Assembly (NCBI GenBank): GCA_003214615.1
Contig: QCLK01000001.1
Location: 278,501 to 342,500, forward strand
Direction of reading: 5' to 3'
Length of the DNA stretch: 64,000 nt
From: Pelagibacteraceae bacterium AG-414-E02
Lineage (GTDB): Bacteria; Pseudomonadota; Alphaproteobacteria; Pelagibacterales; Pelagibacteraceae
A model generated the notes under the pieces. It saw nothing but the letters and a program-made list of their open reading frames with translations. It was not told the origin of the DNA and made no database searches. Within the stretch, counting starts at the first letter, position 1; every line of letters starts with the position of its first letter. A program made the translations under genes and the position numbers. Below are positions 1 through 8,971 of this stretch, in pieces.

Positions 1-403
1 TTTTATTAAAAAAAGTTTTAATTCTTTTTAAAAAGCTTCTTTTTGCCCATACAGGACTTGAATATAAAGGCCCGCTGTGTAAAAAATATTTAATCTTATG
101 TTTGGTAAGCAGTCTAAATATTAAAAGTGTATTTATATTTATATTAATATAAACCGCAAACAAACTTGTGTTTTTTAAATTATTAAATGCAATTTTTATA
201 TCATGAGCATTTTTAAATTTTTTTATATAATCACCTTTAGCCTCATCTACGGGTTTAACCAATCTATCAAAATTTTTATTACAAAACTCTGTTATATCCC
301 AGACCTCAACATCAATTTTATTGTCAAGAAAAAATTGAATTCCAAATCTATCAAAATCCCTTTCGATAAAAAAGTTTTCAAATATAAAAATTAACTTTTT
401 CAC
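1..403 (-). CDS. Partial hypothetical protein (N-terminal 134 residues), possible glycan-assembly protein
   Basis: An open minus-strand frame begins with GTG at 403 and runs off the left edge with no stop for 134 codons. The N-terminus is a hydrophobic strand (VKKLIFIFENFFIERD) followed by DRFG and by VEVWDITEF, which reads like the first beta-alpha-beta unit of a nucleotide-sugar-type Rossmann fold. A later segment reads YFLHSGPLYSSPVW. It lies 25 bases after the transketolase stop, in the same direction, so it probably belongs to the same transcript. The alternative plus-strand frame at 203-394 is its shadow. I do not recognise the family. A GT-B-type glycosyltransferase is a guess from fold pattern and neighbourhood only. 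Confidence 0.6.
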   Translation of the reverse strand, partial: MKKLIFIFENFFIERDFDRFGIQFFLDNKIDVEVWDITEFCNKNFDRLVKPVDEAKGDYIKKFKNAHDIKIAFNNLKNTSLFAVYINININTLLIFRLLTKHKIKYFLHSGPLYSSPVWAKRSFLKRIKTFFNK

Positions 404-428
404 TATTTTTAGATTTATAACGTTTAAA

Positions 429-1397
429 CTAAATTGCTAGGTTCTTAGTAATAGTTGTTGCTATTCCTTCAGAATTTAAATTATATTTGTTAAGCAAATC
501 CAAATACTCTCCTCCTTGAAAATATTTGTCTGGAAGTGAAATTGACAATTGTTTGCTTTTATTTATTAATTGACTATTGGCCTCTGATATAGCACTTGCT
601 AAGCCTCCGATGACCGAGTGTTCTTCAACAGTTACAATTAATTTTCGGTTTTCAGAATTTTTATTAACAAAGTTAATGTCTAAAGGCTTAATTGTGTGAA
701 CGTTAATCACGCTGGCTTTTATATTTTGTTTACTCAAAATTTTAGATGCATCGACAGCGCGTGATACCATTGAGCCAGTAGCAAAAATTGTTATATCATT
801 TCCTTCTTCTAGTTTAATTGGCTTGCCTATTTCAAATTTATAATCATCATTATATACAATTGGATTATTAGCGACTCCAGTAAGTCTAATATAAATTGGT
901 CCCTTATGTTTTGCGGCCGCAAAAACAGATTTAGCAACTTCTCCGCAATCTGCTGGTGATATTACGGTCATACCTGGTATCGAACGCATTAAAGACAAAT
1001 CTTCAATAGCACAATGAGTAAATCCTAAGGTTCCCAAAGCAACACCACTAGCTATCCCAACCATAGTAACTTTTTTTTTCATGTAACCCAAATTTACTTT
1101 TATTTGTTCAAAACATCGCATTGTTTGGAAAGGTGCAAAAGTTGTCGTAAACACATTGTGGCCTCCTGACGATAATCCAGTAGCAACACCAATAAGATTT
1201 TGTTCTGCTATTCCTACATCAAGATATTTATCAGGATATTTTAATTTAAAACGATCTAAACCAGCAGAGGTAGATACATCTGATGTAAGTACCATCAGGT
1301 TATCAATTTCTTTTGCCAAATCTAAGCATACCATTCCAAAAGTTGCTCTTGAGCCGATCGTTGAAAATAATTTTATCTTTGATTTATCAAGTTTCAT
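429..1397 (-). CDS. Transketolase-like, C-terminal subunit (pyrimidine plus C-terminal domains)
   Basis: This 322-residue protein is the second half of a split transketolase/DXPS-type enzyme. The pyrimidine-binding domain (about residues 8-175) carries GIAEQN near residue 62, which supplies the catalytic glutamate contacting the thiamine diphosphate aminopyrimidine. It also has THCAIEDL near 127. A transketolase C-terminal domain follows (about 190-310). The length is normal for a split C-terminal subunit. The start overlaps the stop of the N-terminal subunit by 4 bases (1394-1397), so the two halves are probably made in equal amounts. In glycan islands such pairs are thought to move two-carbon ketol units between sugars. 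The substrate here is unknown, and a second, differently built pair lies at 40964-42225. Confidence 0.9.
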   Translation of the reverse strand: MKLDKSKIKLFSTIGSRATFGMVCLDLAKEIDNLMVLTSDVSTSAGLDRFKLKYPDKYLDVGIAEQNLIGVATGLSSGGHNVFTTTFAPFQTMRCFEQIKVNLGYMKKKVTMVGIASGVALGTLGFTHCAIEDLSLMRSIPGMTVISPADCGEVAKSVFAAAKHKGPIYIRLTGVANNPIVYNDDYKFEIGKPIKLEEGNDITIFATGSMVSRAVDASKILSKQNIKASVINVHTIKPLDINFVNKNSENRKLIVTVEEHSVIGGLASAISEANSQLINKSKQLSISLPDKYFQGGEYLDLLNKYNLNSEGIATTITKNLAI

Positions 1398-2221
1398 TTT
1401 GATTCAATTTCCTTTAAAGCTTTTTCATATAAAGCTTTGGTCAAAACTGTATGATGAAATTTGTTATTATTTTCTGCGAAAGACAAACCTTTACCTTTAA
1501 TTGTATTTGCTACAATGGCTTTGGGTTTTGAATCAGTTTTTTGTGAAAAAATATCATATAAATCTTTAATATTATGACCATCTATGCTGTGAGCATCCCA
1601 TCCAAAACTACTTATTTTGCTTTTTAAATCTCCTAAACTCATAATATCTTCATTTTTTCCAGTTTGCTGAAGATTATTTTTATCTATTATAATAGTCAAA
1701 TTATCCAAATTGAAATGGGGTGCTGACATCATTCCTTCCCAAATTGATCCCTCGTTACACTCACCGTCTCCGATAATAACGTAAACCTTATTTTCAGATT
1801 TTTTTTTCTTTAATGATATTGCCAGCCCAATTCCAATTGACAACCCCATTCCTAGACTACCTGTAGAAAAATCAATACCATATTTTTCATTTAAAATTGG
1901 ATGTCCTAGTAAAAAACTATCGGTTTTTTCAAAACTTTTTAAATCATCCCTTGAAAAAAAACCTAACTCAGCAAGAACCGCATAATAAACCAAACATGCA
2001 TGACCCTTGCTTAAAATGAAGTAATCCCTATCTTTTTTTGAGAAATTTTCTGGGTTAATTTTAATAAATTCCGTAAATAAAGTTGAAACAATATCAATAC
2101 AAGATAGCGCTCCACCAATATGTGCACTACTTGCTCCAGCATAATATGCAGTGTCAACGACGTTTTTCAATAACTTCTTTTTTAAGCTTTTAATATTATT
2201 AATTTTTGTATCGGTGCTCAT
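1394..2221 (-). CDS. Transketolase-like, N-terminal (thiamine diphosphate-binding) subunit
   Basis: This 275-residue protein is the N-terminal half of a split transketolase. It shows the conserved AHIGGALSC histidine segment (about 34-42), SKGHA (about 71-75) and GSLGMGLSIG (about 121-130). The thiamine diphosphate/Mg motif begins GDGECNEGSIWEGM near residue 151 and closes with the conserved asparagine in IDKNN. Bacterial housekeeping transketolases are usually single chains of about 660 residues. The split form beside sugar-modifying genes points to a pathway-specific enzyme. It overlaps its partner at 429-1397 by 4 bases. Confidence 0.9.
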   Translation of the reverse strand: MSTDTKINNIKSLKKKLLKNVVDTAYYAGASSAHIGGALSCIDIVSTLFTEFIKINPENFSKKDRDYFILSKGHACLVYYAVLAELGFFSRDDLKSFEKTDSFLLGHPILNEKYGIDFSTGSLGMGLSIGIGLAISLKKKKSENKVYVIIGDGECNEGSIWEGMMSAPHFNLDNLTIIIDKNNLQQTGKNEDIMSLGDLKSKISSFGWDAHSIDGHNIKDLYDIFSQKTDSKPKAIVANTIKGKGLSFAENNNKFHHTVLTKALYEKALKEIESK

Positions 2222-2312
2222 AATTTAAGATTTAAAAAGTTAAGAACTTTTTTGAAATTATAACTTAAATTTATACTAGAATTAAACTTTACAAATAAAA
2301 TAGATGTATGAA

Positions 2313-4268
2313 CTAAGGTCCACCTGTAAGCATGCTTAATGTTCTGTCTTCATCACTTCTATTAAGCTTCATCATTCTCTTTGCTACTATAGTTCTCAAA
2401 GATCTGTCTTTTTGAGTAGTTTTAGATGGGTCTATCTCTTCATTTTTAATTCTGATTTCTGGTTTAGATTTTGCATTTATAGATGCATGAATATTATTGT
2501 GAGCTTCCTTTATAAAATACTTTTGAATTAAAAATTCTAAATACAGCGAATATCTTACAAATGGATCAACTAAAAAACGTGGCAACTTTGCAATTTTTTT
2601 GTTGAAAACAACATGCTGTTTTAAAAAATTTGTTATTTTATACTGATTAGCTGTACGATCTACAGTTGTCTGTGATCCTCCCATTGATCGTACTTCTTTT
2701 TGTTTGTCATATATATGTGGATTCCGGCCTTGAACTTCAAGTTTTCTTAAAAATCTTTTTTTCCATTTCTCATTAACTTTTTTACCCTTCATTAATTTTT
2801 CATATGTTCTAGTTGCTTCTAGCCAAGCTAACATATCCCAAAAAAGCACTTCCGATATTGGTGCGCCATTAAAATTTATGTAATATCTTTTGTATGATCC
2901 AACATTTGAAACTAGTTCAAGATATTTTTCTTCTTCATCAACAGTTTGACCAATTAAACCGAGTTGTTTGCCATATTCATACAATGGTGTTCCAACTAAT
3001 GGGATAGCATAGGACATATCATTGTGCGCAAAAATATAACTTACTGGAACGCCAAATCTTGCTGCAATCTCACCCATTAATTTTCCAGATTCTCTAGCGG
3101 TCTTCATACTCTCACCTGGCATACCAAGCATAAAACCTGTGGTATGAACAAAAAGATCAAGATCAATACATGAAAATAGAGAGTCTTTTATATCCTGCGT
3201 GGTATATTTTTTTTCCATAATATCCAGCATCGTTTGGCTTCCTGACTCAATGCCAAAAGAAGCGCTCGACAAACCTTTCTTTTGAAAGTATCTCAAATCT
3301 TCTTTGCTTAAACTTCCACATCTAACTCCCATTATTGACCAGAGCATATTGTATTTATCCATTATATCCGCAACTGCAAATGCATGTTTTTTATTAGATC
3401 CGAAATTTTCATCTGCAACAAAAATAAATCCCACATTATGATTGTCTCGTAAATCTTTAAGGTAAATTTCAAATTTTTTGAGATCGTAAACACTGTAGCC
3501 CTTGGCTCCTCTTTGACAAAATGTACATTTTGCTACACACCCTTTTGTTAAAAAAATATTAAAAGTCATAGGTTTTCTATCTTTGTCAAAAGCTCTATCA
3601 TCCATTATATGCATTTCGGTTCTATCAACTGGTCTAAAATAATTTTCTATAGCCTTGTCATCACCTTGCAGGCCAGTCTTTAAATAATCTAAAGATGGAA
3701 ATGCCATTTCACAATCTGATAATCTTTTTCCATAACCACTAAATCTTAATTTTTTATCATCATCAATAACAGCAATTCCTTTAACTTCTAATAATTTATC
3801 AATATCTATTTTATTTTTTCCTTTTTCTAAATGCTCTTTCATGAAATTTAAGATGCCTACCCACGCCACTTCTCCATCACCCACTACGCAAACATCAACT
3901 TCGGTTTTTCTCAAAACCGTATTAGCTGCAGCTGTTAAATATCCGCCACATACAATCAAAGCATTTTTATTCGCCTTTTTTATAATTTGGGCAAGTCTTC
4001 TGACCTGCATATATGAGGTTGAAACAACAGCGCTTAAACCTACCACGTCAGCTTTATTTTCTTTAAAATATTTTTCTATTTCTTCATCAGATGGATAAAG
4101 CATATCTACATCATAAAATTTACAAGTAGGAAAACCGTTTTTCTCGGCCCAATTATTTAAATGGGTAATCGCAATTTTAGGCAATATAGGAAGAGGACCT
4201 TCCGATCTCTTTCTACGCATCTGAGTACCTGGTATTTCTACCGGTACGCTACAAAGTACTGTTTCCAT
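2313..4268 (-). CDS. Cobalamin-binding-type (class B-like) radical SAM protein
   Basis: This is a 651-residue protein. Residues about 30-150 form a B12-binding-like Rossmann domain, with VDVCVVGDGE (124-133) as the usual end-of-domain signature. The radical SAM domain carries C244-x3-C248-x2-C251 (TKGCVAKCTFCQRG) for the 4Fe-4S cluster, followed by a TIM-barrel region with FGIESGSQTMLDIMEKKY. The C-terminus beyond about 520 is basic and unlike known domains. Family members do radical methylations, ring contractions or C-C chemistry. The substrate cannot be read from the sequence. It is one of ten radical SAM proteins in the window. The 86-base gap upstream holds three ATATACAA repeats. Confidence 0.88.
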   Translation of the reverse strand: METVLCSVPVEIPGTQMRRKRSEGPLPILPKIAITHLNNWAEKNGFPTCKFYDVDMLYPSDEEIEKYFKENKADVVGLSAVVSTSYMQVRRLAQIIKKANKNALIVCGGYLTAAANTVLRKTEVDVCVVGDGEVAWVGILNFMKEHLEKGKNKIDIDKLLEVKGIAVIDDDKKLRFSGYGKRLSDCEMAFPSLDYLKTGLQGDDKAIENYFRPVDRTEMHIMDDRAFDKDRKPMTFNIFLTKGCVAKCTFCQRGAKGYSVYDLKKFEIYLKDLRDNHNVGFIFVADENFGSNKKHAFAVADIMDKYNMLWSIMGVRCGSLSKEDLRYFQKKGLSSASFGIESGSQTMLDIMEKKYTTQDIKDSLFSCIDLDLFVHTTGFMLGMPGESMKTARESGKLMGEIAARFGVPVSYIFAHNDMSYAIPLVGTPLYEYGKQLGLIGQTVDEEEKYLELVSNVGSYKRYYINFNGAPISEVLFWDMLAWLEATRTYEKLMKGKKVNEKWKKRFLRKLEVQGRNPHIYDKQKEVRSMGGSQTTVDRTANQYKITNFLKQHVVFNKKIAKLPRFLVDPFVRYSLYLEFLIQKYFIKEAHNNIHASINAKSKPEIRIKNEEIDPSKTTQKDRSLRTIVAKRMMKLNRSDEDRTLSMLTGGP

Positions 4269-4276
4269 AAATAGCT

Positions 4277-4307
4277 ATATACAAAATAATATACAATTAA
4301 TATACAA
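4277..4307. repeat. Three direct repeats of ATATACAA upstream of a radical SAM gene
   Basis: ATATACAA occurs at 4277-4284, 4289-4296 and 4300-4307, with 11-12 base periods (about one helical turn), just upstream of the minus-strand start at 4268. On the minus strand each reads TTGTATAT. A related pair lies upstream of the radical SAM gene at 31302. The repeats could be a regulatory site or simply AT-rich sequence. Confidence 0.3.
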
Positions 4308-4354
4308 CAATAAATTCTTTTTTAAAGGCATCATTTATCAACATTTACCCCTTC

Positions 4355-5158
4355 TTAAATCAAAGGAATGGAGTTTTTTTTAAATTTAGGTTTGTTTTTT
4401 AAAAGATAGTAAAAATTTTTTTGTAATTTTGTTTTTAAAAAAGCAAAAAGCTTTTCAATAGATAATATTCTAACATACTCGTTTCCTAATCTAACTTTCT
4501 TTACCAAACCTGCTTTTTCAAGCTTTTTTTGCATATCCTTTGGTCTTAGATGTAAGACATTGCAATTTAAATATCTTACCGGGTTACAAACTGGCAGATT
4601 CACCTTTTTTCCTTTGCTATATATAGGCGTTTCAAAAAACTTATTATAAATATATGGGACTCCGACTAGAGATTCGACGTAGCGAACATACGTCACATCT
4701 CCAACTCCAATTAATAAAATTTTTCCTTTTAACTTAGTTAGTCTATCAAAAGGAGAATCTGGACCGTAACCAATAGCCGAATTCCCGCCGCAAATATATT
4801 TCGCTTTTCTTCCAATAGCTGCGACGGATGTTAAAGGATTTAAGCTTCTAACAACATTTTTTTGTTTGCAAAAAAAATTTGGAAATAAACCTAGGTCTTT
4901 CGAAACTGGAGATTTGTATACATTGAAAGGAGTTCTTTTCCTTGAATATTCATAATAAAAAGCTGGGACAACTATGGTTCCATTATGTCCGACCAATTTT
5001 TTAATTATATCTAGATAAGTTTGTAATTGTTGTCTTAAATTACCTTTAATTCTTCCTATTTTTGAAACATCTGATTGAACAAATAAAATATCATTTTTTT
5101 TAACTCCGCACTTTTTTAACGCGTTGATAATTTCTTTCTTATCTATGTAAGCGGACAT
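4355..5158 (-). CDS. AAC(3)-family N-acetyltransferase
   Basis: This 267-residue protein resembles aminoglycoside 3-N-acetyltransferase-family enzymes along its length. It has a start like LFVQSDVSKIGRIKGN, a middle TIVVPAFYYEYS, RSLNPLTSVAAIG, GYGPDSPFDRL and KGKILLIGVGDVTYVRYVE. In many family members the position read here as RYVE is HxxE, so a usual histidine appears replaced by arginine; I judged this by eye. Such proteins are common in O-antigen and capsule loci, where they are expected to acetylate an amino sugar with acetyl-CoA rather than confer drug resistance. The C-terminal tail (about 235-267) is basic. Confidence 0.8.
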   Translation of the reverse strand: MSAYIDKKEIINALKKCGVKKNDILFVQSDVSKIGRIKGNLRQQLQTYLDIIKKLVGHNGTIVVPAFYYEYSRKRTPFNVYKSPVSKDLGLFPNFFCKQKNVVRSLNPLTSVAAIGRKAKYICGGNSAIGYGPDSPFDRLTKLKGKILLIGVGDVTYVRYVESLVGVPYIYNKFFETPIYSKGKKVNLPVCNPVRYLNCNVLHLRPKDMQKKLEKAGLVKKVRLGNEYVRILSIEKLFAFLKTKLQKNFYYLLKNKPKFKKNSIPLI

Positions 5159-5191
5159 ATACGAGATGAATTTTTTAATAATTTATTTAAC

Positions 5192-6901
5192 TTAGGAAGC
5201 GATGTCGGTTATCTGTTCAAATTTATTCTCTGATGGTGAAAAAGCAATGCCAGGTATTAGCTTAAGTTCATTTTCTGAAGGTAATTTATATCCATTTTTC
5301 ATCATTTTACCTACTAGCTCAGTCAAAGTTATTTCGCTTTCACCTAGCATGCAAAGATCTACATTTTTATCTTTTAAGACTTCTTCATAATCTCCTGTTG
5401 GGTATGGACCTCCTAAAAATATAGGAGTTTTAATACCATTGCTTCTCATAGAACTTATTGCTCTATGAACAAAATCTTTATAAAAGGTCATTACACCTAT
5501 ACCAATTATATCTGGCTTAAAGTCTTTTATAATTTTGTTCATCTCCGAATAATTATCAAAATCCAATCCAGATTTAACGATCTTGCCATTAATCTTTTCT
5601 TGATACTCACGGTTCAAGTATGTCAGTAAGGCTATTAATCCTAATGGAGGTTCCATTAATTTTCTTTCCTGTGAATCAGAATCTCCTGAAAAATAACCTG
5701 AAAGATTCATAAGTAGAATTTTTAGGGCATTGGGACTTTTTTTAACTTGAGGAAATTTTTCTCTAATTCTGGCATTCAAATTAGGGATTTTCAATTTTTT
5801 TTCATCTAAAAAATCTTGTTTTTTTAATTCAGATTTGTTGATACGAGCTAATTTCAATAAATCATCAACTGTTTTAACTTTAGTTGGAAAATAACTATTG
5901 TATTTTTGATTAAGTTCATCTTCACAAAAGTTTTTCATTTGATGTGGTAATACCGAAAGCAATCTTTCTTTATTTAAAACATAATCTTTTAAAAAAATTG
6001 TTTTAACAGCTTTTGTAAAATCTTGCGAAAAAGTAAGTGATGGGGCAGTGTCCTCATAAGATATATCTTGGGATTTTTTTATTACTTCATCTGATATACC
6101 TTTTTCTCTAGCAAATTTCTCTAAATCAGTATTTGGAAAAGCCCTCACAGTTAGCAAATAGGGAAAGTGTATCCATTTTAAACTTTTTATAAAATTTAAT
6201 GTCATCATTGCTTCTTCCTCTGTCTCTGTAGGAAATCCATGCATGGCATTTAATCCCAAAACAATATGGGGGTACTTTTCAGTAATGTATCTAGCGTTAT
6301 CATAAAATTTGTCTAGGTTAAGATTTTTTCTCATAACTTTTTGCATTCTAGATGATCCACTTTCAAGCGATATATTTACACCAAGTGCTCCAGCTTCAAC
6401 CATTAAATCAATTCCTTCTTTATCAAGCAAATCTCCCTTTAATGCGCTTGGAAAGAAAAAGTTAAGTTTTAATTTATTTTTTAAAACTAGTCTAAAGAAT
6501 GCTTTGAAATCTTTATCTTTAACGTTAAAAATATCATCAATAAACTCTATTCTTTTTGCACCAAGATCAGCAAGTAGTTTTACTTCTTCAAATATATTAT
6601 CAACTGATCTTCTAAAATGATGTAAGGTTGTCTTGTACACATCGCAATAAAAACATCTGTATGGACATCCCCTTGTTGCTTGCACCGAAACAGAATGTTT
6701 GACACCGGCATGACCTATATATTTATGATAATTTTCGTAATCAACTAAAGATCTGTCATAAAAAGGTAAAGTATCTAAATTATTAATTTGCTTTCTTGCG
6801 CTGGTTTTATAAACAGTTTTTTTATTTATACCATTTGAAAGACCTAAAATTGAACTATTTGGTTTTGTTGTTTTAGGTTTATCCGTTTTAATCAAAGTCA
6901 T
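5192..6901 (-). CDS. Radical SAM protein with a C-terminal B12-binding-like domain (permuted order)
   Basis: In this 569-residue protein the radical SAM domain comes first, with C79-x3-C83-x2-C86 (TRGCPYRCFYC). A B12-binding-like Rossmann domain follows at about 392-545: KILLMNLSG, EPPLGLIALLTYL, DIIGIGVMTF, FLGGPYPTGDY and VDLCMLGESE. In the usual family the B12 domain precedes the radical SAM domain. The linker that normally joins the two (PGIAF...) sits at the extreme C-terminus, while the N-terminus begins with the sequence that normally follows it (INNLDTLPFYDRSLVD). This looks like a circular permutation. Only 45 bases separate it from the upstream gene's stop, so no lost N-terminal domain fits there. 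The substrate is unknown. Confidence 0.85.
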   Translation of the reverse strand: MTLIKTDKPKTTKPNSSILGLSNGINKKTVYKTSARKQINNLDTLPFYDRSLVDYENYHKYIGHAGVKHSVSVQATRGCPYRCFYCDVYKTTLHHFRRSVDNIFEEVKLLADLGAKRIEFIDDIFNVKDKDFKAFFRLVLKNKLKLNFFFPSALKGDLLDKEGIDLMVEAGALGVNISLESGSSRMQKVMRKNLNLDKFYDNARYITEKYPHIVLGLNAMHGFPTETEEEAMMTLNFIKSLKWIHFPYLLTVRAFPNTDLEKFAREKGISDEVIKKSQDISYEDTAPSLTFSQDFTKAVKTIFLKDYVLNKERLLSVLPHQMKNFCEDELNQKYNSYFPTKVKTVDDLLKLARINKSELKKQDFLDEKKLKIPNLNARIREKFPQVKKSPNALKILLMNLSGYFSGDSDSQERKLMEPPLGLIALLTYLNREYQEKINGKIVKSGLDFDNYSEMNKIIKDFKPDIIGIGVMTFYKDFVHRAISSMRSNGIKTPIFLGGPYPTGDYEEVLKDKNVDLCMLGESEITLTELVGKMMKNGYKLPSENELKLIPGIAFSPSENKFEQITDIAS

Positions 6902-6946
6902 TATTTTTTATTATTATAAATTCTTTTCAGTAATGCAATTAATAAA

Positions 6947-7690
6947 TTAGTAACCACCTGTTACAAAAATCACTTCTCCGGTGACATAACTTGATAAATC
7001 TGAAGCTAAAAACGCTACTACATCAGATATTTCTTCTGGTTCAGCTGGACGTTTTAGAGCCACCTTCTTTATGGCCTCATCAATAATTTTTTTCGAAATA
7101 TCTTTTCCCATCATACTTGTATTGGTTAATCCTGGGGCTACAGCATTTACTCTGATGTTAAAACTTCCTAATTCTTTAGATAATACTTTTGTAAAAGCAA
7201 TCAAAGCTGCTTTGCTGGCCGCATATCCCGATCTTCCAACATCACATTCCACAGCAGCATTAGATGAAATATTTATTATTGAGCCTTTTTTATTTTTTAT
7301 CATAATTTTCATTAGTTTTTGCGTTAATTGTAAATGGGAGAAAAAATTTATATCAAAAATTTCTTTCATTTTTTCGATTGGAGTCATTTGAAATAAGGAC
7401 ACTTGATTTACTCCCGCATTGTTCACAATAATTTCTATCTTATCTGATATTGTATTAATTTTTTCTATGCCATCCTTTATTTCTTTTTCCCTTGATAAAT
7501 CAAAATAAACTGGGGTAATTTTATTTTTGTACTTTTGAGAAATATCAAATATTAATTTTTCAAATTCGTCATTTTTGCTTCTGGCACAAGCTATGATATC
7601 CGCTCCATTTTCAGAAAATTTTTTTAAAATTGAAAGACCAATCCCTCTGTTGGCTCCTGTTATCAACGCTAATTTATTTTTAAGCATCAA
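6947..7690 (-). CDS. Short-chain dehydrogenase/reductase, FabG-like
   Basis: This 247-residue classical SDR has the cofactor motif TGANRGIG (11-18), NNAG (90-93), the catalytic serine near 142-143 (ISSNA) and the YAASK pair Y156/K160. It ends with VTGEVIFVTGGY, typical of 3-oxoacyl-ACP reductases. It starts within the last 4 bases of the dioxygenase gene (7687-7690). ACP, FabZ-like, LuxC-like and LuxE-like genes nearby make 3-ketoacyl-ACP or a related acyl chain the likely substrate, but sugar ketone reduction is also possible. Confidence 0.88.
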   Translation of the reverse strand: MMLKNKLALITGANRGIGLSILKKFSENGADIIACARSKNDEFEKLIFDISQKYKNKITPVYFDLSREKEIKDGIEKINTISDKIEIIVNNAGVNQVSLFQMTPIEKMKEIFDINFFSHLQLTQKLMKIMIKNKKGSIINISSNAAVECDVGRSGYAASKAALIAFTKVLSKELGSFNIRVNAVAPGLTNTSMMGKDISKKIIDEAIKKVALKRPAEPEEISDVVAFLASDLSSYVTGEVIFVTGGY

Positions 7691-8592
7691 TTTATTTTAC
7701 TTCTTGTAGTTGAACCATATCCAAAACTTGCTTTTGCTGTCTGCAAAATAACAATATCCCTTGGATCGCCTTTTTTAAATGCTCTTCTGCCATGCATAAA
7801 TCTTTTATTGTCTATCATTAATAAATCTCCTTTTTCCCATTTATGTTCATAAGTAAGTTTGTTAGCTTTAGTTTCTATTTCACTTAAAATATTTTTAGGA
7901 ATTTCTTTTCCATCGGCCATGCTTCTTTTAATTAATTGAGGTTCTGTATCTAAACCAGGAAGTATGTCGTTTGCAAAGCAAAGGTTGCCTGAAATTCTTC
8001 CTTCATGAACAGCAAATTTTAGTAACACGACATGAAATATACCGGTATCCCAATCTATGTATCCATTGCCCGCTCCTACACTATTTAATAGCCACGGACG
8101 TTTACCTTTATTTTTTTTTTTTTCACCTATTGGAATTTCAAGCTCAAAACGCATTGGATTTTGTAAAAAAAAATTCTTTGTTTCAACTGACAAAACATTC
8201 CAAAGTTTTACACCATCACAAAGAATTGTGGCTCCACCATTTTGTGGCGGGACATTGCAATAAAACCAAATTAGTTCTGGCCATGCCGGTGCAAAACTTG
8301 CTTCACTGTGAAGCAAAACTTCTTTGACTCCTTCATCAACATTACGTATGGGTTTTTTGTTAAATCGAACCTTACGACGTATAGCGTCTACTGCATAAGT
8401 CTCTGTAAATCGATCTGTTATATCGGTTAGTTTTTCTGGTTTAATATTAAATTTCTTAAATAAAATTAGGCCAGTTTTTTCAAATAAAGAAACTACCTTC
8501 GAGTAAGACAAATCCTGTATCTTGGAATTTATTTTTTGAGTAACAATAGCTCCCCCGTCTTGGAATAAATTACTGATTATTTTTTTTTCCAT
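7687..8592 (-). CDS. TauD/TfdA-family Fe(II)/2-oxoglutarate dioxygenase
   Basis: This 301-residue protein has the iron-binding facial triad of the TauD-like fold. H95-x-E97 (LLHSEASFAPAWP) carries glutamate where TauD itself has aspartate, and the distal histidine is H267 in DNKRFMHGRRAF. The segment PPQNGGATILCDG (115-127) is the usual strand before the substrate pocket. Family members hydroxylate or desaturate small molecules or carrier-bound groups. It is translationally coupled by a 4-base overlap to the FabG-like reductase and lies 58 bases after the ACP gene, so an acyl-ACP or a glycan acyl group is a plausible substrate by inference. Confidence 0.87.
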   Translation of the reverse strand: MEKKIISNLFQDGGAIVTQKINSKIQDLSYSKVVSLFEKTGLILFKKFNIKPEKLTDITDRFTETYAVDAIRRKVRFNKKPIRNVDEGVKEVLLHSEASFAPAWPELIWFYCNVPPQNGGATILCDGVKLWNVLSVETKNFFLQNPMRFELEIPIGEKKKNKGKRPWLLNSVGAGNGYIDWDTGIFHVVLLKFAVHEGRISGNLCFANDILPGLDTEPQLIKRSMADGKEIPKNILSEIETKANKLTYEHKWEKGDLLMIDNKRFMHGRRAFKKGDPRDIVILQTAKASFGYGSTTRSKIN

Positions 8593-8650
8593 TTGGAATA
8601 ATTATTATACAATTGAAATATCTACTTAGAATATTTTTTCAACTAATTTC

Positions 8651-8893
8651 CTAAGCTACATTTACGTTATACTTTTTTAATAGCTCTATTCCTTTTTTGA
8701 AAGAACTAAAATCCACTATATCGTCTGTTTCAAATGTAATTTTATATTCTTCCTCGATTGCAGCTATTAGCGACATGTGACCAATGGAATCCCATTCGTC
8801 AATTTCATTATATTTTAAATTTTCGTTGAATTTTTCTGGTTCAATAGAAAGGGACTTCATAAATAATGACTTATATTTTTGCTTATCCGACAT
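8651..8893 (-). CDS. Acyl carrier protein
   Basis: This 80-residue acidic helical protein has the phosphopantetheine site DSI with S36 (DEWDSIGHMSLIAAIEEEY). Its length matches a free-standing ACP. It is probably a dedicated carrier rather than the housekeeping AcpP, since AcpP normally has DSLD and sits beside fabF. Its neighbours are a dioxygenase and FabG-like SDR on one side and a radical SAM protein, FabZ-like dehydratase, LuxC and LuxE on the other. An acyl group built or altered on this carrier is the simplest reading of the cassette. Confidence 0.92.
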   Translation of the reverse strand: MSDKQKYKSLFMKSLSIEPEKFNENLKYNEIDEWDSIGHMSLIAAIEEEYKITFETDDIVDFSSFKKGIELLKKYNVNVA

Positions 8894-8971
8894 AGTTTAA
8901 ACAGTTTAAATTTATCAATAATTTTAAAAATATTACTATATATATAATAATTAAATTTTGTTCAATCCACC

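Noticed and set aside
203..394. Plus-strand 63-residue frame
   Set aside because: It is the antisense shadow of the truncated minus-strand gene that starts at 403. Its translation has no motif, and the minus frame is open with coherent secondary structure.
4355..5158. Aminoglycoside resistance gene
   Set aside because: AAC(3)-family proteins in glycan loci normally acetylate sugars, no resistance cassette or mobile element is nearby, and a usual histidine seems replaced.
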